Assembly: GCA_041751935.1 (NCBI GenBank)
Contig: JBGSIA010000155.1
Coordinates: 1 to 64,000, forward strand
Length of the DNA: 64,000 nt
Direction: 5' to 3'
Source of the DNA: JBBSJZ01 sp041751935
Lineage (GTDB): Bacteria > Planctomycetota > Planctomycetia > Pirellulales > Pirellulaceae
The position numbers and the translations under genes were made by a program. Below are positions 44,610 to 53,139 of this stretch, one piece after another. The notes under the pieces are model-generated. The model searched no databases, was not told where the DNA came from, and was given only the letters and a program-made list of their open reading frames with translations. Each line of letters opens with the position of its first letter. Within the stretch, counting starts at the first letter, position 1.

Positions 44610-46505
44610 TCACGCGCTGCGGGATTGACGACGACGACCGGCTTCGCTGAGCACCGCTTTGCGCAGGCGAATGGACTCTGGGGTGACTTCGACTAACTCG
44701 TCATCCTCGATGTATTCCAGTGCCGCTTCGAGCGATAAATCTCGCGGCGGCTTCAAGATCACGTTTTCGTCGCTGCCCGACGCACGCATGTTGGTCAGCT
44801 TCTTTTCGCGACACGGATTGACGACCAGATCGTTATCGCGAGCGTTTTCGCCGACGATCATGCCTTCGTAAATCTCTGTGCCCGCGGGAACAAACAAATC
44901 ACTGCGATCCTGTAGCGCGAACAAGGCAAAAGGCATCGCCTTGCCGCTGATCATGGATACCAGAACACCGTTGGATCGACGCGGCACTTCGCCTTCGATT
45001 GGTCGATAGCTTTCAAAGCGGTGGTGAATGATGGCGGTGCCGCGAGTGGAATTGAGCAATCGTGTTCGCAAACCGATCAGTCCGCGAGAGGGGATCAAGA
45101 ATCGCAACAAGCTGTATTCGCCTCGCTGGGTCAATTCTTCTAGTTGACCACGACGCAAACCCACAAGCTCCATCACGGGCCCCATGTTCTCTGTCGGCAC
45201 TTCGACTCGCAGCGTCTCGAACGGCTCATGCTTCTTGCCACCGATTTCTTTAATCACCACGCGCGGCTTGCCGACACTCAACTCGAAACCCTCGCGTCGC
45301 ATGGTTTCGATTAAAATTGCCAAGTGCAACACGCCGCGACCGCGAACGGCATAAGCTTCCGTGCCCTCGATCATGTTGACACGCAACGCAACGTTGCGTT
45401 CGAGTTCTTTCTCCAGTCGCCCCTTCAACTGTCGCGTCGTGACGTATTTGCCTTCGCGTCCCACCATTGGCGACGTGTTCACGCTGAATACCATCTCCAG
45501 CGTCGGCTCATCCACTGTCAATCGTGGAAGTGCGTTATTTGCATCCACAGCGCTGATGGTATCGCCGATCTCGACCTTGTCTAAACCTTCGATCGCCACC
45601 ACATCGCCTGCCGATGCCATCTCAGCAGCAGTCCGACCCAGATTGTCGAACTGGAACAGCCCCGAAATTTTCTGTTTCACGACTCCAGTTTTCGTGTGCA
45701 GATCGATCGTTTGTCCTGCGCGGATCGTGCCAGCATTGATTCTACCGACAGCGATCCGGCCCACGAACTCGCTCCAATCGAGCGTCGTGACCATCATTTG
45801 CAGCGGCGCGTCCAAATCAACTTCCGGTCCGGGAAGCGTGTCCACCAGCAAATCCAGCAGCGGTCGCATGTCGGTGGTGACAATTGCTGGATCGGTCGTC
45901 GCGTAGCCCGCCTTGGCGCTGGTGAAGACGTAAGCGGCATCGTCAAGTAGATCTTCACCACCCAGGTCCGCCAGCAACTCCAACGCTTCGTCGAGCGCCT
46001 CGTGCGGGCGACCGTCGGGCCGGTCGACTTTGTTCACAACGACGATTGGACGAACACCTGCTTCAAGTGCCTTCTCCAACACGAATCGTGTCTGGGGCAT
46101 CGGACCTTCGGCAGCGTCAACAAGCACCAAGCATCCATCGGCCATCTGCACGACACGTTCAACCTCGCCACCAAAGTCCGCGTGACCGGGTGTATCGATG
46201 AGATTGATCTTCACACCGCGATAGGGAATCGCAATGTTCTTAGCCAGAATCGTGATCCCCCTTTCTCGCTCCAAATCGTTGGAATCGAGAATACGCTCCC
46301 CCTTCAGTTCTGAATCCCGATACTGCCCACTTTGACGCAACAGACAATCGACAAGCGTAGTCTTGCCGTGGTCAACGTGAGCGATAATGACAACGTTTCG
46401 AATATCTTGACGACGCAACGGAGAACTTTCGTGAATGAACTGGGCATGTGCTTGGTGGCGTGAAAGATTTCGCGCTGCAAGCAAGTGCGCGATGGAGACT
46501 GGCAC
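44610..46505 (-). CDS. typA: ribosome-associated GTPase TypA/BipA
   Basis: A 631-residue translational GTPase from a GTG at 46505. G motifs: AHVDHGKTT (G1), RGITI (G2), DTPGHADF (G3) and NKVDRPDGRP (G4). It has EF-Tu-like domain II, EF-G-like domains III and V, and a basic C-terminal domain specific to BipA. It acts on the 50S subunit under stress and cold. BipA usually starts right before the G1 strand, so a TTG at 46418 (MRRQDIRNVV) with GAAAG upstream is a likely alternative, giving 602 residues. It is divergent from the nqr operon. Confidence 0.96.
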   Translation of the reverse strand: MPVSIAHLLAARNLSRHQAHAQFIHESSPLRRQDIRNVVIIAHVDHGKTTLVDCLLRQSGQYRDSELKGERILDSNDLERERGITILAKNIAIPYRGVKINLIDTPGHADFGGEVERVVQMADGCLVLVDAAEGPMPQTRFVLEKALEAGVRPIVVVNKVDRPDGRPHEALDEALELLADLGGEDLLDDAAYVFTSAKAGYATTDPAIVTTDMRPLLDLLVDTLPGPEVDLDAPLQMMVTTLDWSEFVGRIAVGRINAGTIRAGQTIDLHTKTGVVKQKISGLFQFDNLGRTAAEMASAGDVVAIEGLDKVEIGDTISAVDANNALPRLTVDEPTLEMVFSVNTSPMVGREGKYVTTRQLKGRLEKELERNVALRVNMIEGTEAYAVRGRGVLHLAILIETMRREGFELSVGKPRVVIKEIGGKKHEPFETLRVEVPTENMGPVMELVGLRRGQLEELTQRGEYSLLRFLIPSRGLIGLRTRLLNSTRGTAIIHHRFESYRPIEGEVPRRSNGVLVSMISGKAMPFALFALQDRSDLFVPAGTEIYEGMIVGENARDNDLVVNPCREKKLTNMRASGSDENVILKPPRDLSLEAALEYIEDDELVEVTPESIRLRKAVLSEAGRRRQSRSA

Positions 46506-46750
46506 CGGGAGCTAATAATGTCCCCTTTTCTGGATACAATTCCCAGCCCAAATGATTACCCCTTGCAGCTTGCTAATGGAAGCGAGTGCCACCTTAAGAC
46601 CAGATTTGCGCCGCTACATGCGAATCCTCCCAATAATTCTGTGTTTTGCTATCCAGTCTGGCGTTGTCAGTTTTCGCACCCTGTGCGATATTCTCCAGTT
46701 CACATCCCAGCCCGTGTCGCACTCGACATCGGGCTTTTACGACAAACCCG

Positions 46751-46770
46751 CTTGTGAAATTTTTCACAAG
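46751..46770. promoter_or_regulatory. CRP/FNR-family type operator upstream of nqrA
   Basis: CTTGTGAAATTTTTCACAAG is a perfect inverted repeat with 9-base arms. Its core, TGTGA-N6-TCACA (46753-46768), is exactly the CRP consensus and differs from the FNR type TTGAT-N4-ATCAA. The site lies about 140 bases before the nqrA ATG and 246 from the typA GTG, suitable for activation or repression of either. The match is seen; the regulator is inferred. Confidence 0.5.
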
Positions 46771-46857
46771 AAGAAACCGTTCACGCTGGTATGTGATTGG
46801 GCAGTGGTGGCGACCTTCGGGTGAAGGCGGCATTGTGGTACCACCCCAGTTTTTTTA

Positions 46858-46891
46858 GGCTCATCGCCTGTAGATTTTGGGCTCATCGCCT
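46858..46891. repeat. direct repeat GGCTCATCGCCT before nqrA
   Basis: Two exact 12-base copies at 46858-46869 and 46880-46891, 22 bases apart (two helical turns), ending 18 bases before the nqrA ATG. Each copy carries a short AGGC/GCCT stem. It could be a regulator binding site or a leader structure affecting translation. Confidence 0.45.
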
Positions 46892-46909
46892 TTGCGAGTA
46901 ATACTGCTG

Positions 46910-48259
46910 ATGACGACGATCAAACGAGGCCTGGACCTGCCGATTTTAGGCGGGCCTGAACAGCGAATCGAAATCGCCCCAGCCGTGCGCCAGGTTGCGC
47001 TACTGGGTGACGATTATGTGGGATTGAGGCCAACGATGTTGGTTGCACCCAATGATCGGGTGCGATTGGGCCAGCCGGTGATGGAGGACAAAAAGACGCC
47101 AGGAGTACTGTACACAGCGTCGGCTTCGGGCACCGTTACGGATGTTGTACGTGGAGCAAAACGCAAATTTATCTCGCTGGTCATCGACGTCGAGGGCGAT
47201 GATCGAGTCGAAATCCAAGGCGCCCGAGGAAGCGATCCTTTGGCTTTGGGACGCGAGAACCTGACAGAGATTTTGCGTACTAGCGGGTTGTGGACATCAC
47301 TGCGTACACGACCCTACGGGATGGTCCCACAGCCGGGCACGTCCCCGCATTCGATTTTCGTCACGGCGATGGATACCAATCCACTTTCCGCTGATCCGGT
47401 CGTTGTACTGAGCCACCGTCGTGATCAGTTTTCATTGGGCCTTGCTGCGTTGTCTCAGTTAACCGACGGCAAGGTTTTTGTGTGCAAGGGCGAACAGTCG
47501 GCGATCCCCAGTTCCGATGTCAAGAACATCCATGTCGAAACGTTCGCTGGCCCACACCCGGCTGGACTCGTTGGCACACACATCCACTTTCTTGATCCAG
47601 TCGGGCCCGGCAAAGTGGTGTGGTACATCGGCTATCAAGATGTGGTTGCCATTGGTTCTCTGTTAATGACAGGAACCCTCGATACGCGTCGTGTGGTCTC
47701 GTTAGCCGGGCCGGTCGTGCGTCAACCGCGACTTCTAGAAACGCGGGTCGGTGCGAACATCAGCGAGTTAATTGCTGGCGAGATCAAGGAGGGTTTGACC
47801 AACTTTCGCCCGATCTCCGGCAGTGTTCTATGTGGCCGAACCGCCAAGGCACCTGTCGATTTCTTGGGGCGATATCACCAACAGATTTCGGTGCTCGAAG
47901 AAGGCAACGCCAGAGAGTTTTTGGGCTGGCAAATGCCAGGCTTTGATAAATACTCCCTCACTCGCATCTATGCTTCGGCATTGTTTCAAAACAAACGCTT
48001 CGCCATGACAACGAGCACCGGCGGCAGTGAACGGGCGATGGTGCCGATGGGTACGTACGAAAAAGTAATGCCGTTGGACATATTGCCCACTCAATTGCTG
48101 CGAGCATTGATTGTTCGTGACACCGACAGCGCCCAGCAACTCGGCGCACTCGAACTTGAAGAGGAAGATGTGGCTTTGTGCACGTTTGTCTGTCCTGGAA
48201 AATACGAATACGGTTCATTGCTTCGGGAAAACCTGACAACCATCCAGCGTGAAGGCTAA
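46910..48259 (+). CDS. nqrA: Na+-translocating NADH:quinone reductase subunit A
   Basis: A 449-residue NqrA from the ATG at 46910 (MTTIKRGLDLPILGGP, matching the conserved NqrA N-terminus). It is a peripheral subunit of the sodium-pumping complex. Visible blocks are ASASGTVTDVVRGAKR, PHPAGLVGTHIHFLDPVG and YEKVMPLDILPTQLLRAL with CTFVCPGKYEYG near the end. First gene of nqrABCDEF; 96 bases separate it from nqrB. Length is typical. A TTG further upstream would add 11 residues not seen in the family. Confidence 0.96.
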   Translation: MTTIKRGLDLPILGGPEQRIEIAPAVRQVALLGDDYVGLRPTMLVAPNDRVRLGQPVMEDKKTPGVLYTASASGTVTDVVRGAKRKFISLVIDVEGDDRVEIQGARGSDPLALGRENLTEILRTSGLWTSLRTRPYGMVPQPGTSPHSIFVTAMDTNPLSADPVVVLSHRRDQFSLGLAALSQLTDGKVFVCKGEQSAIPSSDVKNIHVETFAGPHPAGLVGTHIHFLDPVGPGKVVWYIGYQDVVAIGSLLMTGTLDTRRVVSLAGPVVRQPRLLETRVGANISELIAGEIKEGLTNFRPISGSVLCGRTAKAPVDFLGRYHQQISVLEEGNAREFLGWQMPGFDKYSLTRIYASALFQNKRFAMTTSTGGSERAMVPMGTYEKVMPLDILPTQLLRALIVRDTDSAQQLGALELEEEDVALCTFVCPGKYEYGSLLRENLTTIQREG

Positions 48260-48355
48260 GCCTCGCTTTCGGCGCACAACACGTACGCTGAAAAACATAC
48301 CCAACGCAATACAACTCACCCTTCCCAATACATCCCTGCGGGAACTTAAAGACTG

Positions 48356-49612
48356 ATGAAAGCACTTCGAGACGCACTCGATCGCGTCCACCCTTGGTTC
48401 GAGAAAGGCGCGCTATTAGAAAAAGCGTACCCAGTCTACGAGGCTCTGGACACTTTCCTGTACACGCCGGGAGCGACGACTCACGGATCGACCCATGTTC
48501 GCGATGCGATCGACCTGAAACGGATGATGATCACCGTCGTCCTGGCGCTCGTTCCTGTGACCTTGTTCGGCATGTGGAATACTGGCTATCAAGCGAACTC
48601 CGCGATTGTCGAGATGACCAATGCAGGAATTGACCCCGATTTCGATTGGCATCACACGGTTTTCACGGCACTTAAATTTGAACACGATCCTGGTGATCAC
48701 ATTGGCAACTTTGTCTACGGTGCGATTTTCTTTCTACCGATCTACATCGTCTGTATGTTCGTCGGTGGCCACATCGAGTTAGTATTCAGCGTTTTGCGCG
48801 GGCATGAAATCAACGAAGGATTCCTGGTCACCGGGTTATTGTTTCCTCTAACGCTTCCCGCATCGATACCGCTATGGCAAGTCGCGTTGGGAATCGCGTT
48901 TGGTGTGATTGTTGCCAAAGAAGTTTTTGGTGGCACGGGACGCAACTTTCTCAACATTGCACTCACCAGTCGCGCGTTTCTGTATTTCGCCTATGCGGGA
49001 CAGATTAGCGGCGAACGCGTTTGGACTCCGGTCGATGGATTCAGTGGTGCGACGGCATTGGGCCAGATGGCTAACGCGAAAGGTGATGCAGTCGCCTCGT
49101 TGAGTTCGATCGCTCATCCTTGGGGCGAAAGTTCGATCACTTGGCTGAGTGCGTTCTTTGGAACGATTCAAGGTTGTATTGGGGAAACCAGTGCTTTGTT
49201 ATGCATCGTCGGCGCTGTGATCTTGATTGCTTCGGGAATCGGTTCCTGGAAAATCATGGCCGGTGTTATCGGCGGGGTCATTGCAACGTCGCTGCTACTA
49301 AACATTATCGGTAGCGACACCAACCCCATGTTTGCTGTACCACCCCAGTGGCACTTGGTAATCGGCGGACTTGCATTTGGACTCGTATTCATGGCCACTG
49401 ACCCTGTCAGCGCATCGATGACAGAATATGGTAAATGGATTTACGGTGCTTTGATCGGGTTCATGACCGTGCTGATTCGGGTCATCAATCCGGCGTTCCC
49501 CGAAGGCATCATGTTGGCGATCTTGTTCGGTAACGTGTTCGCTCCACTGATCGATTACTACGTGATCCAGTTCAATGTCAAACGGAGGTTAGCACGCTAT
49601 GCAACGACGTGA
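48356..49612 (+). CDS. nqrB: Na+-NQR subunit B (covalent FMN, membrane)
   Basis: A 418-residue integral membrane protein with about ten hydrophobic segments. Thr233 in DGFSGAT is the site of covalent FMN attachment by ApbE, as Thr236 in Vibrio. Other family blocks are MMITVVLALVPVTLFGMWN, EINEGFLVTGLLFPLTLP and FMATDPVSA. NqrB forms part of the sodium channel and binds riboflavin at the quinone side. It overlaps nqrC by 14 bases. Confidence 0.96.
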   Translation: MKALRDALDRVHPWFEKGALLEKAYPVYEALDTFLYTPGATTHGSTHVRDAIDLKRMMITVVLALVPVTLFGMWNTGYQANSAIVEMTNAGIDPDFDWHHTVFTALKFEHDPGDHIGNFVYGAIFFLPIYIVCMFVGGHIELVFSVLRGHEINEGFLVTGLLFPLTLPASIPLWQVALGIAFGVIVAKEVFGGTGRNFLNIALTSRAFLYFAYAGQISGERVWTPVDGFSGATALGQMANAKGDAVASLSSIAHPWGESSITWLSAFFGTIQGCIGETSALLCIVGAVILIASGIGSWKIMAGVIGGVIATSLLLNIIGSDTNPMFAVPPQWHLVIGGLAFGLVFMATDPVSASMTEYGKWIYGALIGFMTVLIRVINPAFPEGIMLAILFGNVFAPLIDYYVIQFNVKRRLARYATT

Positions 49613-50426
49613 TTCCCTGGGCTACACCATCGGCGTCGCCACCGTGCTTTGCGTGGTGTGTTCACTCGCCGTCAGCGTCGCAGCAGTTTCGTTGCGACCG
49701 AAACAGGAAGAGAACAAAATTCTCGACCGCCAACGCAATATTCTTGACGCAACCGGATTGGCGATGGGCGAGTTTGGTCGTCCAGCCAGTGAACTGAGCC
49801 GAGCGGATGTTGACCAACTCTACAGTTGGATCAGTGAGAAACTGGTTAACTTGGATACCGGCGAATACAACACCACGCTTGATGTCGAAAAGTACGACGT
49901 TCGCGCTGCAGCAAAGGATGACGCAACAAGCGTTGCGATCACCAGCACGGAGTTCAACATCGGAAAACAGCGGCGCGAACAAGTTGCACGCGTGTACTTC
50001 GTCAAGCGTCCCGGTGACCAGCGGATTCGGCAAGTCGTGTTGCCGGTTTATGGTCAAGGGCTGTGGTCGACTCTGTACGGTTATTTGGCGCTGAAGAGCG
50101 ATTTAAAGACGGTGCAAGGTTTAACGTTCTACGAGCATGCCGAAACTCCTGGTCTGGGCGGCGAAGTGGACAATCCCAAATGGAAGTCACAGTGGATCGG
50201 ACGCCAGCTTTACGGAGTCAATGGTGAACCGAAGGCGGAGGTCTTCAAGGGTCCGGCGCCAAGCGACAATCCTTATGCCGTGGACGGTTTATCTGGCGCG
50301 ACGATTACCAGCCGTGGCGTGACGAACTTGGTTCGCTATTGGACAAGTGATGATGGCTACGGCGTATTTCTCAATAAGCTTGAGCAAGAAATTGCCGGTG
50401 ACACCCAAACCGCGGGAGCACAATAA
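49599..50426 (+). CDS. nqrC: Na+-NQR subunit C (covalent FMN)
   Basis: A 275-residue protein with one N-terminal membrane helix (GVATVLCVVCSLAVSVAAV) and a periplasmic FMN-binding domain. Thr235 in DGLSGAT is the ApbE flavinylation site. The motif GLWSTLYGYLAL and ETPGLGGEVD are characteristic. It transfers electrons from the NqrD/E iron site to FMN in NqrB. The start overlaps nqrB by 14 bases and nqrD follows after 2. Confidence 0.96.
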   Translation: MQRRDSLGYTIGVATVLCVVCSLAVSVAAVSLRPKQEENKILDRQRNILDATGLAMGEFGRPASELSRADVDQLYSWISEKLVNLDTGEYNTTLDVEKYDVRAAAKDDATSVAITSTEFNIGKQRREQVARVYFVKRPGDQRIRQVVLPVYGQGLWSTLYGYLALKSDLKTVQGLTFYEHAETPGLGGEVDNPKWKSQWIGRQLYGVNGEPKAEVFKGPAPSDNPYAVDGLSGATITSRGVTNLVRYWTSDDGYGVFLNKLEQEIAGDTQTAGAQ

Positions 50427-50428
50427 TT

Positions 50429-51055
50429 ATGGCTACACCAAAGACATCTAAAATCCTGTTCGGACCGGTGATCGACAACAATCCGATCGCGTTGCAAATC
50501 CTGGGGATTTGTTCTGCACTTGCGGTCACGACGAGTCTGAACACGGCACTGGTGATGAGCATCGCGGTACTAGCGGTGACTGCGTTTAGCAACGCCGCCG
50601 TATCCGCTATTCGTCATTGGATCCCTAGCAGTATCCGTATCATCGTCCAGATGGTCGTCATTGCATCGCTGGTGATCGTTGTCGACCAAATTTTGAAGGC
50701 GTACCTGTATGACATCAGCAAGCAATTGTCAGTGTTCGTGGGCTTGATCATTACCAACTGTATCGTGATGGGTCGCGCCGAAGGCTTCGCGATGAAAAAC
50801 GGCGTCTGGATTAGTTTTGTAGACGGAATCGGTAACGGACTCGGTTACGGAATGGTGCTGATGTTCGTCGCATTTTTCCGCGAGTTACTGGGCAATGGCT
50901 CACTGTTCGGTGTTGAGCTATTGCGGTTGGATCGAAACGATGGATGGTACAACCCCAACGGCTTGATGCTTCTGCCGCCCAGTGCATTTTTTCTCATTGG
51001 ATTCCTCATTTGGGCAATCCGTGCTTTCAAGCCCGAACAAATTGAAGAGGCGTAA
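50429..51055 (+). CDS. nqrD: Na+-NQR subunit D
   Basis: A 208-residue membrane subunit with six hydrophobic segments. NNPIALQILGICSALAVTTSL carries the conserved Cys of the intramembrane iron site shared with NqrE; LIITNCIVMGRAEGFAM carries a second. Both are the usual NqrD/RnfE positions. Start two bases after nqrC stop. Confidence 0.95.
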   Translation: MATPKTSKILFGPVIDNNPIALQILGICSALAVTTSLNTALVMSIAVLAVTAFSNAAVSAIRHWIPSSIRIIVQMVVIASLVIVVDQILKAYLYDISKQLSVFVGLIITNCIVMGRAEGFAMKNGVWISFVDGIGNGLGYGMVLMFVAFFRELLGNGSLFGVELLRLDRNDGWYNPNGLMLLPPSAFFLIGFLIWAIRAFKPEQIEEA

Positions 51056-51063
51056 GACAAATC

Positions 51064-51702
51064 ATGATTGAGCATTATCTAAGCATCTTCTTGAATGCGG
51101 TCTTCGTCGAGAACTTGGCGCTGGCCTTTTTCCTAGGCATGTGTACGTTTCTGGCGATCAGTAAAAACGTCAAGACGGCTGTGCAGTTGGGTGCTGCCGT
51201 GATCGCGATCCAAACGATCACCGTGCCAGCGAACCAGGTGATTTATGAGTACCTGCTCAAAAAGGGTGCTCTCACTTGGGTCAATAATTTTGTCGCTAGC
51301 TCGACGTTCGACTTCAGTGAATTGGATCTAACCTTTCTCGGTTTTATCAGTTACATCGGAGTGATCGCAGCGATGGTTCAAATCCTCGAGATGGTTCTGG
51401 ATCGGTTCATTCCGGCCTTGTACAACGCCTTGGGAATTTTTTTGCCGCTGATCACTGTTAACTGTGCGATCCTTGGTGCGTCCCTATTCATGGAACAGCG
51501 TGAATACAACTTTGGCGAGTCCGTCGTGTACGGATTGGGCTGCGGAGTTGGTTGGGCGTTAGCAATCGCGGCTCTCGCGGGAATCCGCGAAAAGATGAAA
51601 TACAGCGACGTTCCACCACCGCTGCGTGGATTGGGGATAACGTTCATTACAGTCGGATTGATGGCCCTAGCATTCATGTCATTTAGCGGTATTTCGCTGT
51701 AG
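51064..51702 (+). CDS. nqrE: Na+-NQR subunit E
   Basis: A 212-residue membrane subunit, partner of NqrD with inverted topology. LALAFFLGMCTFLAISKNVKTA and LITVNCAILGASLF contain the conserved cysteines of the iron site. Starts eight bases after nqrD. A 130-base gap then precedes nqrF. Confidence 0.95.
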   Translation: MIEHYLSIFLNAVFVENLALAFFLGMCTFLAISKNVKTAVQLGAAVIAIQTITVPANQVIYEYLLKKGALTWVNNFVASSTFDFSELDLTFLGFISYIGVIAAMVQILEMVLDRFIPALYNALGIFLPLITVNCAILGASLFMEQREYNFGESVVYGLGCGVGWALAIAALAGIREKMKYSDVPPPLRGLGITFITVGLMALAFMSFSGISL

Positions 51703-51832
51703 GCATAAAAGTCGTCGGTACTGTCGTTCGATGTCAACATAAATTCTTGACACGGTCCAGTACCTCGGTCTTGTGTTTACGGCCCTCGAATAAAATCACG
51801 CCACACATATAAAACTGCACGAGCATTTGCTG

Positions 51833-53071
51833 ATGGAAGCCATTGAATTCAATACCGTCCTGTTGGGCGTAGTGATGTTCACGACGGTCGTTGTCGCACT
51901 GGTATTCTTGATCCTGGGTTTCAAGAGCTATCTGGTCGCCAGTGGCCCGGTGAAGATCCTGGTCAATAACCAGAAAGAAATCGAAGTCCCCGCGGGCGGC
52001 AAACTTCTTGGCGCGCTGGCGGATGCCGGCATTTTTGTTTCCAGCGCTTGTGGCGGTGGTGGAACGTGCGCCCAATGTCGAGTGAAAATCAGTGAGGGCG
52101 GCGGTGAAATACTGGCCACGGAGAAAGGACATATCAACAAGCGGGAAGCCGCCCAAGGTGAACGATTGTCCTGCCAGGTAGCTGTTAAGCAAGATATGAA
52201 AGTGGAAGTTCCTGCTGAGGCCTTTGAGACCAAAAAGTGGGACTGCATTGTCAAAAGCAATCACAACGTCGCCACCTTCATTAAAGAGTTCGTGCTGGAA
52301 CTGCCCGAGGGCGAGGAAGTCGACTTCCGTGCTGGCGGCTACATTCAAATCGAGTGCCCACCTCACGAAATTCATTACAAAGAGTTTGATATTGAAGAAC
52401 GATTTCACGAGGATTGGGACAAGTTCAATATATGGCGATACACGTCGACCGTCGACGAGCCCGTCGTTCGTGCCTACTCGATGGCCAACTATCCTGGCGA
52501 AAAGGGCATCATCATGCTCAACATTCGCGTCGCCTCGCCGCCGCCGCGTGCCCCCGAAGGCACGCCCCCAGGCAAGATGAGTAGCTATATTTTTTCGTTG
52601 AAACCAGGCGACAAAGCTACCATCAGCGGCCCCTACGGCGAATTCTTTATCAAGGACACGGACGCCGAAATGGTATACATCGGTGGCGGTGCAGGGATGG
52701 CTCCTTTGCGAAGTCATATTTTCGAATTATTCAAACGCCAGAAAACCCAGCGAAAGGTTTCGTACTGGTACGGAGGACGCAGTATGCGAGAACTGTTCTA
52801 CGTCGATCAGTTCCGTAAGATTGAAGAAGACTTCCCTAACTTTAAATTCAACATCGCGCTGTCGGAACCGCTGCCTGAGGATAACTGGACCGGATACAAG
52901 GGATTCATCCACCAAGTGTTGTTGGAGAACTATCTTAAGAACCACCCGGCTCCTGAAGACATCGAGTATTACATTTGCGGTCCGCCGATGATGAACGCCG
53001 CCGTTTTCAAAATGCTCGACGATCTTGGCGTGGAGCCTGAAAACATCGCCTATGACGACTTCGGCGGTTAA
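51833..53071 (+). CDS. nqrF: Na+-NQR subunit F (NADH dehydrogenase, 2Fe-2S, FAD)
   Basis: A 412-residue electron-entry subunit from the ATG at 51833. One N-terminal helix (about 8-30), then a plant-type ferredoxin domain with Cys73, Cys79, Cys82 and Cys114 (three on from Vibrio 70/76/79/111), then FAD-binding RAYSMANYP and NADH-binding YIGGGAGMAPLRSH and YYICGPPMM. The 130-base gap before it holds a TTGACA at 51747-51752 without a good -10, so a separate promoter is possible. An in-frame TTG lies two codons upstream. Confidence 0.96.
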   Translation: MEAIEFNTVLLGVVMFTTVVVALVFLILGFKSYLVASGPVKILVNNQKEIEVPAGGKLLGALADAGIFVSSACGGGGTCAQCRVKISEGGGEILATEKGHINKREAAQGERLSCQVAVKQDMKVEVPAEAFETKKWDCIVKSNHNVATFIKEFVLELPEGEEVDFRAGGYIQIECPPHEIHYKEFDIEERFHEDWDKFNIWRYTSTVDEPVVRAYSMANYPGEKGIIMLNIRVASPPPRAPEGTPPGKMSSYIFSLKPGDKATISGPYGEFFIKDTDAEMVYIGGGAGMAPLRSHIFELFKRQKTQRKVSYWYGGRSMRELFYVDQFRKIEEDFPNFKFNIALSEPLPEDNWTGYKGFIHQVLLENYLKNHPAPEDIEYYICGPPMMNAAVFKMLDDLGVEPENIAYDDFGG

Positions 53072-53095
53072 CCGTTTTTTGATGTTCCCACGCAG

Positions 53096-53121
53096 CACAG
53101 CGGTGTAATTCAGCCGCTGTG
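53096..53121. other. inverted repeat at the apbE-nqrM start region
   Basis: CACAGCGG (53096-53103) pairs with CCGCTGTG (53114-53121) over 10 bases, then six A. It lies 25 bases after nqrF and covers the GTG at 53119, one of two possible starts of the next gene. A hairpin here would hide that GTG, which favours the ATG at 53140 as the start, or points to control of translation. On the plus strand it has no T-run. Confidence 0.4.
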
Positions 53122-53139
53122 AAAAAAGCTGGCTGCACT

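Larger units (their letters stand above)
46506..46909. other. divergent regulatory region between typA and nqrA
   Basis: About 400 bases with no convincing gene. It holds the CRP/FNR-type palindrome at 46751-46770, a perfect GTGGTACCAC palindrome at 46835-46844 followed by a T-run at 46850-46856, and a direct repeat at 46858-46891. Promoters for typA (minus) and nqrA (plus) must lie here, but no clean -35/-10 pair is visible. Confidence 0.55.

Noticed and set aside
46552..46824. 90-residue plus-strand frame between typA and nqrA
   Set aside because: No domain or ribosome site, and it runs through the CRP-type palindrome; the region looks regulatory.
46813..46856. terminator before nqrA (short hairpin followed by seven T)
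   Set aside because: The stem CCTTC/GAAGG lies too far from the T-run and the nearer palindrome cannot form a loop; no plus-strand gene upstream needs ending.
51734..52717. 327-residue open frame on the minus strand opposite nqrF
   Set aside because: It is a long antisense frame within an unmistakable NqrF gene.
53062..53080. possible terminator after nqrF (CGGTTAACCG then six T)
   Set aside because: Allowing a loop, only three base pairs remain, so it should not terminate well; it is also a plain short palindrome around the stop codon.
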